Positions 1 to 8,307 of a DNA stretch of 46,929 bases are shown one piece after another (position 1 is the first letter of the stretch; each line of letters starts with the position of its first letter). The notes below the pieces were generated by a model that saw only the letters and a program-made list of their open reading frames with translations, ran no database searches and had not been told where the DNA came from. The stretch comes from Sulfitobacter sp. (GTDB lineage: Bacteria > Pseudomonadota > Alphaproteobacteria > Rhodobacterales > Rhodobacteraceae). The translations under genes and the position numbers were made by a program. Where the stretch lies: NCBI GenBank assembly GCA_029252045.1, contig JAQXCD010000039.1:1-46929 (forward strand), written 5' to 3'.

Positions 1-116
1 TTGACCCCAGATGAGGCCTATGTCAGCAAAACCGAACCAATGAGATTAGCAGCCTAAATAAAACCCAGATCCACCTTAACAAGGCTGAAAACTGGTCTAA
101 AATCTAGGACCACCTC
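1..116 (+). mobile_element. 3' end of an IS3-family element (OrfB C-terminus plus right end)
   Basis: The first 19 codons (1-57) read in frame to a TAA and end in TPDEAY...RLAA, which resembles the C-terminus of IS3-family OrfB (DDE) transposases. About 60 nt of non-coding DNA follow and end in GGACCACCTC at 107-116, a sequence typical of IS3-type right ends. Seen directly: the open frame, the stop and the GGACCACCTC end. Inferred: the family and the boundary. The rest of the element lies outside the window, so I cannot say whether it is intact, and no target duplication can be checked. Confidence 0.5.
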
Positions 117-549
117 TGGAGGACGCTTCGCTGAATTAAGACAATTCGATAATAACACTGAAGGCATAGTCCTGCTTTTGTCAAATGTCTCATAAGTCAA
201 AGGCAGCTTTGCCCTGGGGTTTGTGCCGCTGGCAATAGCGACCGCTTCTGACCGCCCCATAAAGCGGACATTGGCGCAATCGCAGCGAATTCACACTTCG
301 TCCTGTGTGGATGACTCCCTTTTTGCAAGTCCTTTTTCGTGCATGGCATTTCGTCAGAAGCAGTCTTGTGTTCGGCCTGTTAGCGCGACGCACATGGCCG
401 CTGGCCCTGATGGTTTCCACCAACCAAGTCCCATTCCGCACATCGAACAGCAAGCGTTCTGGACAAAGCTCGGGGTGTCTTGGTTTTAGGGCTGACAAAG
501 TTCCATCACTTCATTGGTCTTGCAAACTCTCGTATTTACGTTGGTGTGT
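117..549. other. Non-coding stretch between two insertion sequences
   Basis: No gene is supported here. Short open frames exist on both strands, but they lack convincing ribosome binding sites and recognisable domains. The stretch separates the IS3-type end from the IS110 transposase stop and probably contains the 3' non-coding part of the IS110-family element, whose boundary I cannot place. Around 252-282 there is a CATAAAGCGGACATT-type string that I associate with dispersed intergenic sequence in alphaproteobacteria; that is from memory only. Confidence 0.4.
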
Positions 550-1563
550 TCAGGCGGTTCTCACTTTGTATGGTTCATTCCGGGTTAGCACTGCCCAGAT
601 CATACGGGCTGTTTTGTTGGCAACGGCTGCCACTCTGCTTGGTTTGCGTGATAAGATGTCTGCAAACCATGGATCAAACCTTTCCGGCTCCAACCTGATG
701 GACCGGATACGGGACGTCATGCCTAAGACCAATAATCGACGTATATATTGATCCCCCATCTTTGAGATGCGGCCCAGGCGCTCCTTCCCACCACTTGATC
801 TATTGAGCGGTGTCAGCCCCAGCCAAGCGGCAAATTCTCGGCCGTTGTTGAACTGCTTGCCACTGACAACCGTCGCAACGATTGCTGACGCTGTAATTGG
901 CCCGACGCCAGGTATCGTTCGTAGTAGCGCAACGCGTTTCTCGCTTTTGGCAATCTGCGTCATATGCCGCGAATGCCGCAGAATCTTGGCATGTAGGAAC
1001 AGCAGTTCGTCGCACAGATCTAAGACGACCTCTTGAGCGTCCTTTGGCAGGTCTGGTTGTTCTCCATCTACGCAATCCTTGGCAAACCGCAGCGGATGAT
1101 AAACGCCTTGCGGCAAGACGAGACCAAACTCTGCCAACTGTGCCCGCAGCATGTTGATCGTTTCAGTTCGCTGCCGGACAATAAGATCACGGGTTCGATG
1201 AACCGCGAGTATCGCTTGTTGTTCAGGTGTCTTCACTTCGACAAACCGCATTGTTGGGCGCGTCACCGCTTCACAAATCGCCTCCGCATCAACGGCATCA
1301 GATTTGCCACGTTTAACGTAAGGCTTCACGTAGGCCGGTGGGATCAGCTTCACGTTATGACCTAACTTGATCAGTTCGCGTGCCCAGTGGTGGCTCGTTC
1401 CACAAGCTTCAATACCAACCAAACATGGCTCAAGGCGTTCAAAAAATGCCAACACTTGCGCCCGCCTTAAAGCACGGTTGAATGCAATCTCTCCATTATC
1501 ATCAATACCGTGGACCTGAAAAACGTTCTTAGCCAAATCGAGGCCGATTGTTGTAACATGCAT
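550..1563 (-). CDS. IS110-family transposase (DEDD recombinase)
   Basis: This 337-residue protein has the two-domain layout of IS110 transposases. The N-terminal RuvC-like DEDD domain begins with GLDLAKNVFQVHG (Asp9) and continues with GIEACG (Glu near 52) and KSDAVDAEAICEA (Asp near 90-93). The C-terminal Tnp_20 domain has the helix-hairpin-helix PGVGPITASA and the SSGGKxRxGxIS segment that carries the catalytic serine. IS110 enzymes are guided in some members by a bridge RNA encoded in the element's own non-coding end. Length and motifs are complete, so the gene looks intact. It starts at ATG with GGAG 9 nt upstream. Whether the element belongs to the IS110 or IS1111 subgroup is not decided. 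Confidence 0.93.
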   Translation of the reverse strand: MHVTTIGLDLAKNVFQVHGIDDNGEIAFNRALRRAQVLAFFERLEPCLVGIEACGTSHHWARELIKLGHNVKLIPPAYVKPYVKRGKSDAVDAEAICEAVTRPTMRFVEVKTPEQQAILAVHRTRDLIVRQRTETINMLRAQLAEFGLVLPQGVYHPLRFAKDCVDGEQPDLPKDAQEVVLDLCDELLFLHAKILRHSRHMTQIAKSEKRVALLRTIPGVGPITASAIVATVVSGKQFNNGREFAAWLGLTPLNRSSGGKERLGRISKMGDQYIRRLLVLGMTSRIRSIRLEPERFDPWFADILSRKPSRVAAVANKTARMIWAVLTRNEPYKVRTA

Positions 1564-1564
1564 T

Positions 1565-1641
1565 GGGTGGCTCCTCTCATAAGCAGTTTACGACACCTGC
1601 ACTATAGCGCATTGCGACGCCGTTTGATGCAGGAGCCATCC
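1565..1641 (-). promoter_or_regulatory. Transposase leader with an inverted repeat covering the ribosome binding site
   Basis: Read on the minus strand, GGATGGCTCCT (1641-1631) is complementary, with one mismatch, to AGGAGCCACCC (1575-1565). The latter contains the transposase Shine-Dalgarno sequence. A TATAGT -10-like hexamer lies between the arms (1606-1601). A transcript from that promoter would lack the first arm and be translatable. A read-through transcript entering from outside would carry both arms and could hide the ribosome binding site. The layout is seen; the function is inferred. The same segment could also be part of a bridge-RNA region. Confidence 0.45.
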
Positions 1642-1725
1642 ACCCCATCCGCCTATCAGACCTCTCTCCTCCCTCACGGCTCATCCATGCAAGTCCTTGC
1701 TGTCCTGCGGGGCCTCGGCGCGGTC

Positions 1726-2025
1726 TTATAGGCCGTAGTCGCGGATGACGGATGCGATGCGCAGGCGGTAGTCGGCGAACATGATCTCGCGGCCTGCCTT
1801 TTGCGCGCTGCGGTGTTTCGTGAGGCGGCGCCAGTCGTCCAGCGCCTCCTCGTCGCGGAAGAACGAGAGTGACAGCAGCTTGTCAGGGTTGGTGAGGCTC
1901 TGGAAACGCTCGACCGAGATAAAGCCGTCGATCTCGTCCACCAGCGGGCGCATCTCGGCGGCCATGGCGAGGTAGGCGTCTTTTTTATCTGCGTGGGGCA
2001 TGACTTCGAAGATGACGGCGATCAT
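1726..2025 (-). CDS. Antibiotic biosynthesis monooxygenase (ABM) domain protein
   Basis: A 99-residue single-domain protein with the dimeric ferredoxin-like ABM fold. It opens with a beta strand (IAVIFEVMPHAD), then a helix with EMRPLVDEIDGFISVERF, then LSLSFFRDEEALDDWRR. The DGF-S-ERF and W-R pattern is typical of the family, whose members range from quinol monooxygenases to heme-degrading enzymes and proteins without activity, so the substrate cannot be told. It starts in an ATGA overlap with the upstream NIPSNAP gene and is surely cotranscribed with it. The IS110 element lies immediately downstream. Confidence 0.8.
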   Translation of the reverse strand: MIAVIFEVMPHADKKDAYLAMAAEMRPLVDEIDGFISVERFQSLTNPDKLLSLSFFRDEEALDDWRRLTKHRSAQKAGREIMFADYRLRIASVIRDYGL

Positions 2026-2345
2026 TTTTGGTCTCCATGGGGGCGTGAGACAAGGGTGAGGAAGGTGCGGTCTTCGCGAAAGAGAAACTTTTCGAACTGG
2101 GCAAATTCATAGTTCTCGCGGCCCAGCGGATCAGCGGCAAGGCGGGTGCGGTAGGCTTCATAGTCGGCAAGCGAGGGGATGTTGTAGATGCCGTAGGCCA
2201 GCGTTGATGACCCTTCGTGCGGGGCATAATAGCCGATGAGGTCCGCGCCGCAGCGTGGGATGGCTTGCCCCCAGTTGCGGGCGTATTGGTTGAATTGCGC
2301 CTTTTTGGTCGGGTCAATTTGATAGCGGATAATACAGGTGAGCAT
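2022..2345 (-). CDS. NIPSNAP family protein
   Basis: A 107-residue protein from the ATG at 2345, which has AAGGA about 8 nt upstream; a longer frame further upstream runs through the promoter region and is rejected. The start LTCIIRYQIDP and the later YNIPSLADYEAYR and REDRTFL segments match the NIPSNAP ferredoxin-like domain. The role of this family in bacteria is not well defined. The gene is first in a two-gene operon with the ABM protein, joined by an ATGA overlap, and is divergent from an ArsR-type regulator, which suggests it is that regulator's target. Confidence 0.78.
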   Translation of the reverse strand: MLTCIIRYQIDPTKKAQFNQYARNWGQAIPRCGADLIGYYAPHEGSSTLAYGIYNIPSLADYEAYRTRLAADPLGRENYEFAQFEKFLFREDRTFLTLVSRPHGDQK

Positions 2346-2393
2346 GAGTGTGTCCTTTTGTTTATCCCTCCTGATAGCCTGTTGCGATGCGTG

Positions 2394-2419
2394 TATGCTT
2401 CGCCTATGGTCGAAGTATG
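2394..2419. promoter_or_regulatory. Imperfect inverted repeat at the ArsR start, candidate operator
   Basis: TATGCTTCG (2394-2402) and CGAAGTATG (2411-2419) form an inverted repeat matching at 7 of 9 positions around an 8-nt spacer. It lies in the 71-nt divergent gap between the NIPSNAP operon and the ArsR gene and covers the ArsR start codon. ArsR proteins bind such imperfect dyads near their own promoter, so autoregulation and control of the divergent pair are plausible. This is inferred from position and symmetry alone. Confidence 0.35.
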
Positions 2420-3097
2420 AAAGAAGGTCCAGACATCGCGCGTATCGCAGCACTGATAGGTGATCCCGCCCGCGCCAATATCCTCGGCGCGTTGATGAGT
2501 GGTAAGGCACTGACCGCCACAGAACTGGCAAGTGAGGCAGGTGTGACTGTCCAGACCGCGAGTGCGCATCTGGCCAAGTTGGAAGCCGGTGGGCTGACCT
2601 CGGCCCGCAAATCTGGCAGGCATAAATATATCTCGTTGGCCGGGCCGGATGTGGCAGGTGTTCTGGAGGCTCTGATGGGCTTGGCCGCGGGGCAGGGGCA
2701 TTTACGCACGCGCACGGGTCCGCGGGACACTGCGTTGCGCGAAGCGCGCGTTTGCTACAACCACCTTGCGGGCGCGCGCGGGATAGCCATGTATGATGCG
2801 ATGTTGGCCTGTGGGCATCTGACCGAAACGGCCGGTGATATTGCGCTTACGGGCGCAGGTGCTGATTTTGTGACCGGTTTTGGGGTAGACCTTGCGGTGC
2901 TCCGCCGCGCACGGGCGCCTCTATGCCGAAGCTGTCTGGACTGGAGCGCGCGCCGCACCCATCTGGCGGGCGGTCTTGGGCGTGCTATGCTCAGCCGGAT
3001 AGAGGCGCTGGGCTGGGCCAAACGAGAAAAGGGCAGCCGCGCGATTGTCTTCACTCCGGCGGGCGGGCAGGCATTCGACGCGCAGTTTCGCGTCTAG
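2417..3097 (+). CDS. ArsR-family helix-turn-helix transcriptional regulator
   Basis: A 226-residue regulator. Residues about 5-80 form the winged helix (IAALIGDPARANILGAL, then TATELASEAGVTVQTASAHLAKLE as the recognition helix region). The C-terminal half has the CYNHLAGARG and CRSCLDWSARRTHLAGGLG segments found in long ArsR-type regulators of alphaproteobacteria. The Cys and His residues could bind a ligand or metal, but this is not known. ATG 2417 is chosen because the HTH begins right after it; no strong Shine-Dalgarno is present, and ATG 2387 is an alternative. Its stop shares the tetranucleotide CTAG with the stop of the convergent MORN gene. Confidence 0.85.
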   Translation: MKEGPDIARIAALIGDPARANILGALMSGKALTATELASEAGVTVQTASAHLAKLEAGGLTSARKSGRHKYISLAGPDVAGVLEALMGLAAGQGHLRTRTGPRDTALREARVCYNHLAGARGIAMYDAMLACGHLTETAGDIALTGAGADFVTGFGVDLAVLRRARAPLCRSCLDWSARRTHLAGGLGRAMLSRIEALGWAKREKGSRAIVFTPAGGQAFDAQFRV

Positions 3098-4545
3098 TCA
3101 GTCGGCTCTGCAGGAATTGCCGGATCGGCTGGTGTAGCGGTCTCTGCTCCAGCCTCGGTTGTCAATGCGCCATTGTCCCAATCGCCTGACGCTTCCTCGC
3201 CCGTGGCATAGCGCATTGTGCCTGTCCCGTGGCGTTTGCCCGCCTTGAACAGCCCCTCATATACATCGCCATTGGCGTAGGTCGCGGTGCCTGTACCGTC
3301 GATTTCGCCCTGCTCCCACTGTCCTTCATAGACAAATCCGCTGGCCATTATGATCTTGCCTGCACCTTCGCGGCGGCCAGTGACAAACTGACCTTCATAG
3401 ACGGTGCCGTCTGGATAGGTCGCTGTACCTGTCCCGTGGCGCAACCCGTCTTTCCACATCCCGACATAGGTGCGGCCATCGCCATAGGTCAGCGTGCCTT
3501 GGCCCTCGTTGCGTGCGTTTACAAAGCCACCCTCGTAGATCATGCCGTTTGGATATGTCGCGCGGCCTTGACCCTCGATCACACCTGCGGACCAGTCCCC
3601 TTCATAGGTTGAGCCGTCAGGGTAGGTGATTTTGCCCGGACCTTCGGCCAGATTATCAACAAATGTGCCGGTTTGGATGGAGCCATCGGGATATGTTACT
3701 GTGCCGGCACCTGCGGCGCTGCCTTCGGCCCAGAGACCTTCATACGCATAGCCGTCGGCCCCTTTGAATGTCCCTGTACCGTGGCGCTGGTCATTAAGGT
3801 ACTGTCCTGAGTAGGTATCGCCCGCACTGGTGGTAGATGTCCCGCTGCCTTCGCGGCGACCCTCGACCAGGTCGCCCTCATAGGTATCACCGTTGGCAGA
3901 TATGATCTTGCCTGTGCCGTTCAGCTGGCCATTCGCCCACGTGCCTTCCAGCGTAAAACCTTCCGGATGGACCAGCTTGCCCACGCCAGAGCGCGCCCCG
4001 TTTATGACACTACCTTCATAGACAGCACCATCGACGTCCTTGATCACGGCTTGGCCGGTCGCTTGGCCGTCTACCCAGTCGCCCTTGTATTCATAGCCGG
4101 CAGGCGTTGCCAGCACCCCCTTGCCGTGGCGTTTGCCATTGCGGAAGCCGCCCTCGTACCGCTCGCCGCTGGCGTGAATCGCTACGCCTTGCCCCACGAT
4201 TGTACCGGCCTGCCACTCACCTTCGTAAGTGCCGCCGTCCGACATGGTGATCTTGCCGATGCCTTCGGGTTTGCCCTTGGCAAAATCGCCCTCGTAAACT
4301 GATCCGTTGGGGAAGCGCGCGACACCCTTGCCTTTGATTTCACCCTCGACCCAGTCGCCCGAGTATTCATAGCCGTTGGGCAGAATATAGGTGCCGGTGC
4401 CATGTTGTAGCCCGTCTTTGAACGTGCCTTCATACATGCCGCCGTCGTCATATTGTTTGCTCAGCACTTGTGTGCTTTGGGCCAGTGCAGGCAGAAGCAT
4501 CATAGGTGTGAGAGCAGTGGCAAGAAGCAGCGTGCGTAGGGTCAT
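3094..4545 (-). CDS. Exported MORN-repeat protein
   Basis: The 483-residue protein starts at ATG 4545 with AGGA about 6 nt upstream. It has a Sec signal peptide (MTLRTLLLATALT...LLPALAQ, cleavage after ALA). The rest is about eighteen 23-residue MORN repeats (YEGxxxxGxxxGxGxxxxxxG) plus a degenerate nineteenth, followed by a short acidic, Pro/Ala-rich tail. MORN repeats form an elongated beta-sheet and often mediate binding to lipid or protein; in the periplasm the partner is unknown. Repeat length is constant, giving a 69-bp DNA period that can recombine. The gene is convergent with the ArsR gene and divergent from nadE. Confidence 0.9.
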   Translation of the reverse strand: MTLRTLLLATALTPMMLLPALAQSTQVLSKQYDDGGMYEGTFKDGLQHGTGTYILPNGYEYSGDWVEGEIKGKGVARFPNGSVYEGDFAKGKPEGIGKITMSDGGTYEGEWQAGTIVGQGVAIHASGERYEGGFRNGKRHGKGVLATPAGYEYKGDWVDGQATGQAVIKDVDGAVYEGSVINGARSGVGKLVHPEGFTLEGTWANGQLNGTGKIISANGDTYEGDLVEGRREGSGTSTTSAGDTYSGQYLNDQRHGTGTFKGADGYAYEGLWAEGSAAGAGTVTYPDGSIQTGTFVDNLAEGPGKITYPDGSTYEGDWSAGVIEGQGRATYPNGMIYEGGFVNARNEGQGTLTYGDGRTYVGMWKDGLRHGTGTATYPDGTVYEGQFVTGRREGAGKIIMASGFVYEGQWEQGEIDGTGTATYANGDVYEGLFKAGKRHGTGTMRYATGEEASGDWDNGALTTEAGAETATPADPAIPAEPTD

Positions 4546-4695
4546 GGCGGTCCTGTGGGCTGGTACGGGTGATGTTCGGGCCAGACTAAAGACGCGGACG
4601 GCTCGGGGCAACGGCCTTTTGCCTTCGGTTGGTTTGCGGGCTTTCCCTTGGGCGGTGATCTGCTACATCAAACGGAGTAATCGAGAGGGGACACC

Positions 4696-6354
4696 ATGGC
4701 AGAACGGTTTCGCATCACACTGGGACAATTGAACCCGACGGTTGGTGATCTGGCAGGCAACGCGGCACAGGCGCGCGCCGCATGGGCGGAAGGCCGCGAT
4801 GCAGGCGCTGATCTGGTGGCGCTGCCCGAGATGTTTATCGCAGGTTACAATGCGCAGGATCTGGTGATGAAGCGCGCCTTCCAGCAGGATGTGATGACCC
4901 ATATCGAAGCACTGGCCACTGAGTGTGCGGATGGTCCTGCGCTGGCGATTGGTGCGCCGGTGGCTGAGGGTGCGGAGCTGTTCAACGCTTATCTGATTCT
5001 CAAAGGTGGCAAGATCGTGTCGCGGGTGCTCAAACACCATTTGCCAAATGAGACTGTGTTTGACGAGGTGCGGATTTTTGACAGCGGGCCATTGGGTGGG
5101 CCGTATTCAGTTGGAAATACACGCATTGGCAGCCCCATTTGCGAAGATGCGTGGCATGAAGATGTGGCCGAAACACTGGCCGAGACAGGCGCGGAGTTCC
5201 TGCTGGTTCCCAACGGCTCACCCTATTATCGCGGCAAGTTCGACACGCGTATCAGCCACATGGTAGCGCGGGTGATCGAGACGGACCTGCCGTTGATCTA
5301 CCTGAACATGGTAGGCGGTCAGGATGACCAGATTTTTGACGGCGCCAGCTTTGGTCTGAACCGGGGTGGCAAATTGGCGTTCCAATTACCTGCCTTCGAT
5401 TCGGTCACACAGCACGTCGATCTGGTGCGGGGGCCGGAAGGCTGGGAGATTGTGGAAGGCGAAAAAGCGCTGCATGCGGACGCTTATGCCCAGGACTACC
5501 GCGTGATGGTGCAGGGCTTCCGCGACTACATGCGCAAAACGGGGTTCAAAAAGGTACTGCTGGGCATGTCCGGCGGGATTGATTCGGCACTGGTTGCAAC
5601 CATTGCTGTAGATGCGCTGGGCGCGGATAATGTCCGCTGTGTGATGTTACCGTCCGAGTATACGTCCAAGGCTTCCCTAAAAGATGCGGAAGAATGCGCT
5701 GATGCACTAGGCGCGCGGTATGACTATGTGCCGATCAAGGCGGGGCGCGATGCGATCACAGATACGCTGGCGCCGCTGTTTGAAGGTACCAAGCCTGACC
5801 TCACCGAGGAAAACATCCAAAGCCGCCTGCGCGGTCTGTTGCTTATGGCGATGTCCAACAAGTTTGGCGAGATGCTGCTGACCACGGGCAATAAATCCGA
5901 AGTCGCGGTCGGCTATGCCACGATCTATGGCGATATGGCGGGCGGCTATAACCCGATCAAAGACCTGTACAAGATGCGCGTGTTTGAGACCTGCCGCTGG
6001 CGCAATGCCAACCATGCCGACTGGATGATGGGCCCTTTGGGCCGTGTGATCCCAGAGAACATCATTACAAAGGCGCCTTCGGCGGAATTGCGCGATGACC
6101 AGAAAGACAGCGACAGCCTGCCGGACTATCCAGAGCTTGATGCAATGCTGGAAATTCTGGTGGACCGTGACGGGTCAATCGCTGATTGCGTCGCCGCAGG
6201 CTTTGATCGGGATGTCGCCAAGAAGGTCGAGCATTTGGTCTATATCTCGGAGTACAAACGCTTTCAGTCAGCGCCAGGGCCACGTCTGACCCAAGGTGCC
6301 TTCTGGCTGGACCGCCGCTATCCCATTGCCAATCGCTGGCGCGATCCAAGTTAG
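4696..6354 (+). CDS. nadE: Glutamine-dependent NAD+ synthetase
   Basis: A 552-residue two-domain enzyme (EC 6.3.5.1) that amidates deamido-NAD to NAD using glutamine. The N-terminal nitrilase-fold glutaminase has its Glu-Lys-Cys triad at Glu45 (LPE), Lys113 (LKHHLPN) and Cys149 (SPICEDAW). The C-terminal synthetase domain has the ATP pyrophosphatase P-loop SGGIDSA at 292-298 and the TGNKSEVAVGYATIYGDMAGG segment. It starts at ATG 4696 after GAGAGGGG. It is probably monocistronic; nadD, the preceding step of the pathway, is 28 kb away. Length and active sites are complete. Confidence 0.96.
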   Translation: MAERFRITLGQLNPTVGDLAGNAAQARAAWAEGRDAGADLVALPEMFIAGYNAQDLVMKRAFQQDVMTHIEALATECADGPALAIGAPVAEGAELFNAYLILKGGKIVSRVLKHHLPNETVFDEVRIFDSGPLGGPYSVGNTRIGSPICEDAWHEDVAETLAETGAEFLLVPNGSPYYRGKFDTRISHMVARVIETDLPLIYLNMVGGQDDQIFDGASFGLNRGGKLAFQLPAFDSVTQHVDLVRGPEGWEIVEGEKALHADAYAQDYRVMVQGFRDYMRKTGFKKVLLGMSGGIDSALVATIAVDALGADNVRCVMLPSEYTSKASLKDAEECADALGARYDYVPIKAGRDAITDTLAPLFEGTKPDLTEENIQSRLRGLLLMAMSNKFGEMLLTTGNKSEVAVGYATIYGDMAGGYNPIKDLYKMRVFETCRWRNANHADWMMGPLGRVIPENIITKAPSAELRDDQKDSDSLPDYPELDAMLEILVDRDGSIADCVAAGFDRDVAKKVEHLVYISEYKRFQSAPGPRLTQGAFWLDRRYPIANRWRDPS

Positions 6355-6404
6355 AAACTAACGCTTTTCGACGTTTTAATCCCGCGAGAAATCAGGAGTA
6401 AATC

Positions 6405-7202
6405 ATGCGGCCTTTCCTGTTTCTTCTGATGCTATTACTGGCCCCGACAGCCTACGCTTGCGGGCCCGATAGTGATTGTATCCTTGGGGATAGATCATAC
6501 CGTATTTCCATCCCGGAGGGTGCCACTGCACCTGTGGGGGCGGTTATCTGGGCGCATGGATATCGCGGATCGGCAGAAGGGGTGATGCGCAACGCCAGCC
6601 TGCGCAAAATGCTACATGCGCAGGGCTTGGCGTTGATTGCGGCGCAGGGGGTGGGCGGCACTTGGGCTTTACCCAATGGCCCACGCACACCGGATAGTAC
6701 CGGAGCGGCTGAATTCGCCTACTTCAATGCTGTCATCGCGGATGCAAAGGCGCGCTTTGGCATAGATCCTGCGCGACTGGTGGCCAGTGGTTTTAGTGCG
6801 GGCGGCATGATGGTGTGGAACCTTGCTTGCGCGCAGCCCGACGTTTTTGCGGGCTTTGTTCCCGTTTCGGGGACCTTCTGGCTGCAACCACCTGCGCAAT
6901 GCGCCAGCCCTGCGGCCAGCATTGTCCACCTTCATGGGGATGCGGATAGCACTGTTCCGCTGGACGGGCGCGCAATTGGCCCAACCCGTCAGGGTAAGGT
7001 GTCAGCGGCGCTGGCGATGTACAGCGCTCTGGGGGGATTTGATGCACCAAACTCTGTTATCGCAGGGCCGCTGCGCTGCGACCGCAGTTCAAACAAGGCG
7101 GGCGAGATACTCGAGTTTTGTCTGTTTGAAGGCGGCCATTCCTTCCGGACAGAATACCTGGCCTACGCGCTTGAACGTCTCAAAGCAGCGGGGCGGTTAT
7201 AG
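6405..7202 (+). CDS. Secreted PHB-depolymerase-type alpha/beta hydrolase (esterase)
   Basis: A 265-residue protein with a signal peptide (cleavage near AYA-C, residues 18-19; the Cys could also suggest a lipoprotein, but the lipobox is weak). It has the alpha/beta hydrolase triad: Ser131 in GFSAGG, Asp181 in HGDADSTVP and His245 in GGHSF. The HGYRG segment near 51 forms the oxyanion region. This is the esterase family that includes short-chain PHB depolymerases, feruloyl esterases and LpqC. The substrate is not determinable. ATG 6405 has AGGAG 7 nt upstream. It is convergent with the metallo-hydrolase gene. Confidence 0.85.
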   Translation: MRPFLFLLMLLLAPTAYACGPDSDCILGDRSYRISIPEGATAPVGAVIWAHGYRGSAEGVMRNASLRKMLHAQGLALIAAQGVGGTWALPNGPRTPDSTGAAEFAYFNAVIADAKARFGIDPARLVASGFSAGGMMVWNLACAQPDVFAGFVPVSGTFWLQPPAQCASPAASIVHLHGDADSTVPLDGRAIGPTRQGKVSAALAMYSALGGFDAPNSVIAGPLRCDRSSNKAGEILEFCLFEGGHSFRTEYLAYALERLKAAGRL

Positions 7203-7213
7203 GGCCGCCCCGC
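7188..7213. terminator. GC-rich hairpin between convergent genes
   Basis: GCGGGGCGG (7188-7196) and CCGCCCCGC (7205-7213) form a perfect 9-bp stem with an 8-nt loop spanning the esterase stop codon. There is no U tract on either side, so its role as a terminator is inferred from the convergent context. Confidence 0.4.
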
Positions 7214-7226
7214 GCTGTCGGTCAGA

Positions 7227-8153
7227 TTACAGCAACAGCTGATAGGAATGGGGCACATAGGCAAAGTTGTCGCCTGCGGCCTCGACATAGCCAAATGCGG
7301 GCCATGGCATGTGGTAGCCGACGAAGGGCGATTTATCCGCCGCCATCATGCCCAACAGGCGACGGCGGGTTGCCGCAGCCGCAGACTTGTCCATGTCGAA
7401 CTTCACTTCCCAATCAGGGTTCGCCAGCGACCAGACGTAGTGGTTGGCGAAATCCGCGCCCAATACCAACTGTTTGCCGTCTGATTCCAGCATATAGGCC
7501 ATGTGACCCGGCGTGTGGCCAAACGCGGCCATTGCCGTGATGCCCGAGGCAACAGCGCTGCCATCGTCCAGCATCGTGGTTTCTTCGGCCAGTGGTTTGA
7601 CCTTTTCGGCAAAGCCTTCGTTGTCGGTCTTGGACCATGCGTCGAATTCGGTGGCGCCGGTCACATACCGCGCGTTGGGGAACGTGCGCACGCCCTCCGT
7701 GCTCAGCCCGCCGATGTGGTCGCCGTGCATGTGGGTCAGTACTACAACGTCGATCTGGTCAGGTGTGTAGCCGGCGGCTTGCAGCGCGGCTGTGGTCCCG
7801 GCGCCGGATAGGCCAGTGTCAAACAAGATCAGTTCGCTGCCCGTATTGACGACCGTCGGCGTAAAGAAAAATTGCGCGGCATCTGTTGGCAGGAAGGCAG
7901 CGGCGGAAACGCTGTTGAAGGTATCCGCATCTACGTTCATGCCGAAGATTGTCTGCGGGTCTGGCACCGACCGGCTGCCTGCCAACAATGTGGTGACATC
8001 AAAGCCACCCAGCTTGACCCGCTGAAACGGCGCACTGCCTGCATCCATAAGGGGGGCTGCGGCGCGTGCTGCTGTTGCAGTGGCTGCCGCTAGTGGCATG
8101 CTGGCTGCGCCGACCAGCGCGTTGCGACGGGTAATAAAGGGGGATCGTGTCAT
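7227..8153 (-). CDS. Tat-exported metallo-beta-lactamase-fold hydrolase
   Basis: A 308-residue protein with a twin-arginine signal (TRRNALVGAAS, residues 8-18, then an Ala-rich stretch ending near ARA). The mature part is an MBL-fold hydrolase with the metal motif HMHGDH at 141-146, a second His in GHTPGH (212-217) and an Asp in GADFANH (near 234). Export through Tat suits a metalloenzyme loaded in the cytoplasm. The family includes lactonases and other hydrolases, so the substrate is open. It is divergent from gltX across a 154-nt gap. Confidence 0.87.
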   Translation of the reverse strand: MTRSPFITRRNALVGAASMPLAAATATAARAAAPLMDAGSAPFQRVKLGGFDVTTLLAGSRSVPDPQTIFGMNVDADTFNSVSAAAFLPTDAAQFFFTPTVVNTGSELILFDTGLSGAGTTAALQAAGYTPDQIDVVVLTHMHGDHIGGLSTEGVRTFPNARYVTGATEFDAWSKTDNEGFAEKVKPLAEETTMLDDGSAVASGITAMAAFGHTPGHMAYMLESDGKQLVLGADFANHYVWSLANPDWEVKFDMDKSAAAATRRRLLGMMAADKSPFVGYHMPWPAFGYVEAAGDNFAYVPHSYQLLL

Positions 8154-8307
8154 GGCGAACTCCTGATTATATGTGCTCTAAAGATCGCGCCGCATAGCCA
8201 TCCGTCGAGCGGTCGCCGATCATATTATCGCGAGCGTCTACTCATGATGCAGAAAACTGGACAAAGACGCAGCACTGTGCCAGCAAGCGCGGCAACAGGA
8301 GGCATCA

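Noticed and set aside
190..498. A 102-codon minus-strand frame between the two insertion sequences
   Set aside because: No ribosome binding site and no recognisable domain; it looks like chance coding in IS-flanking DNA.
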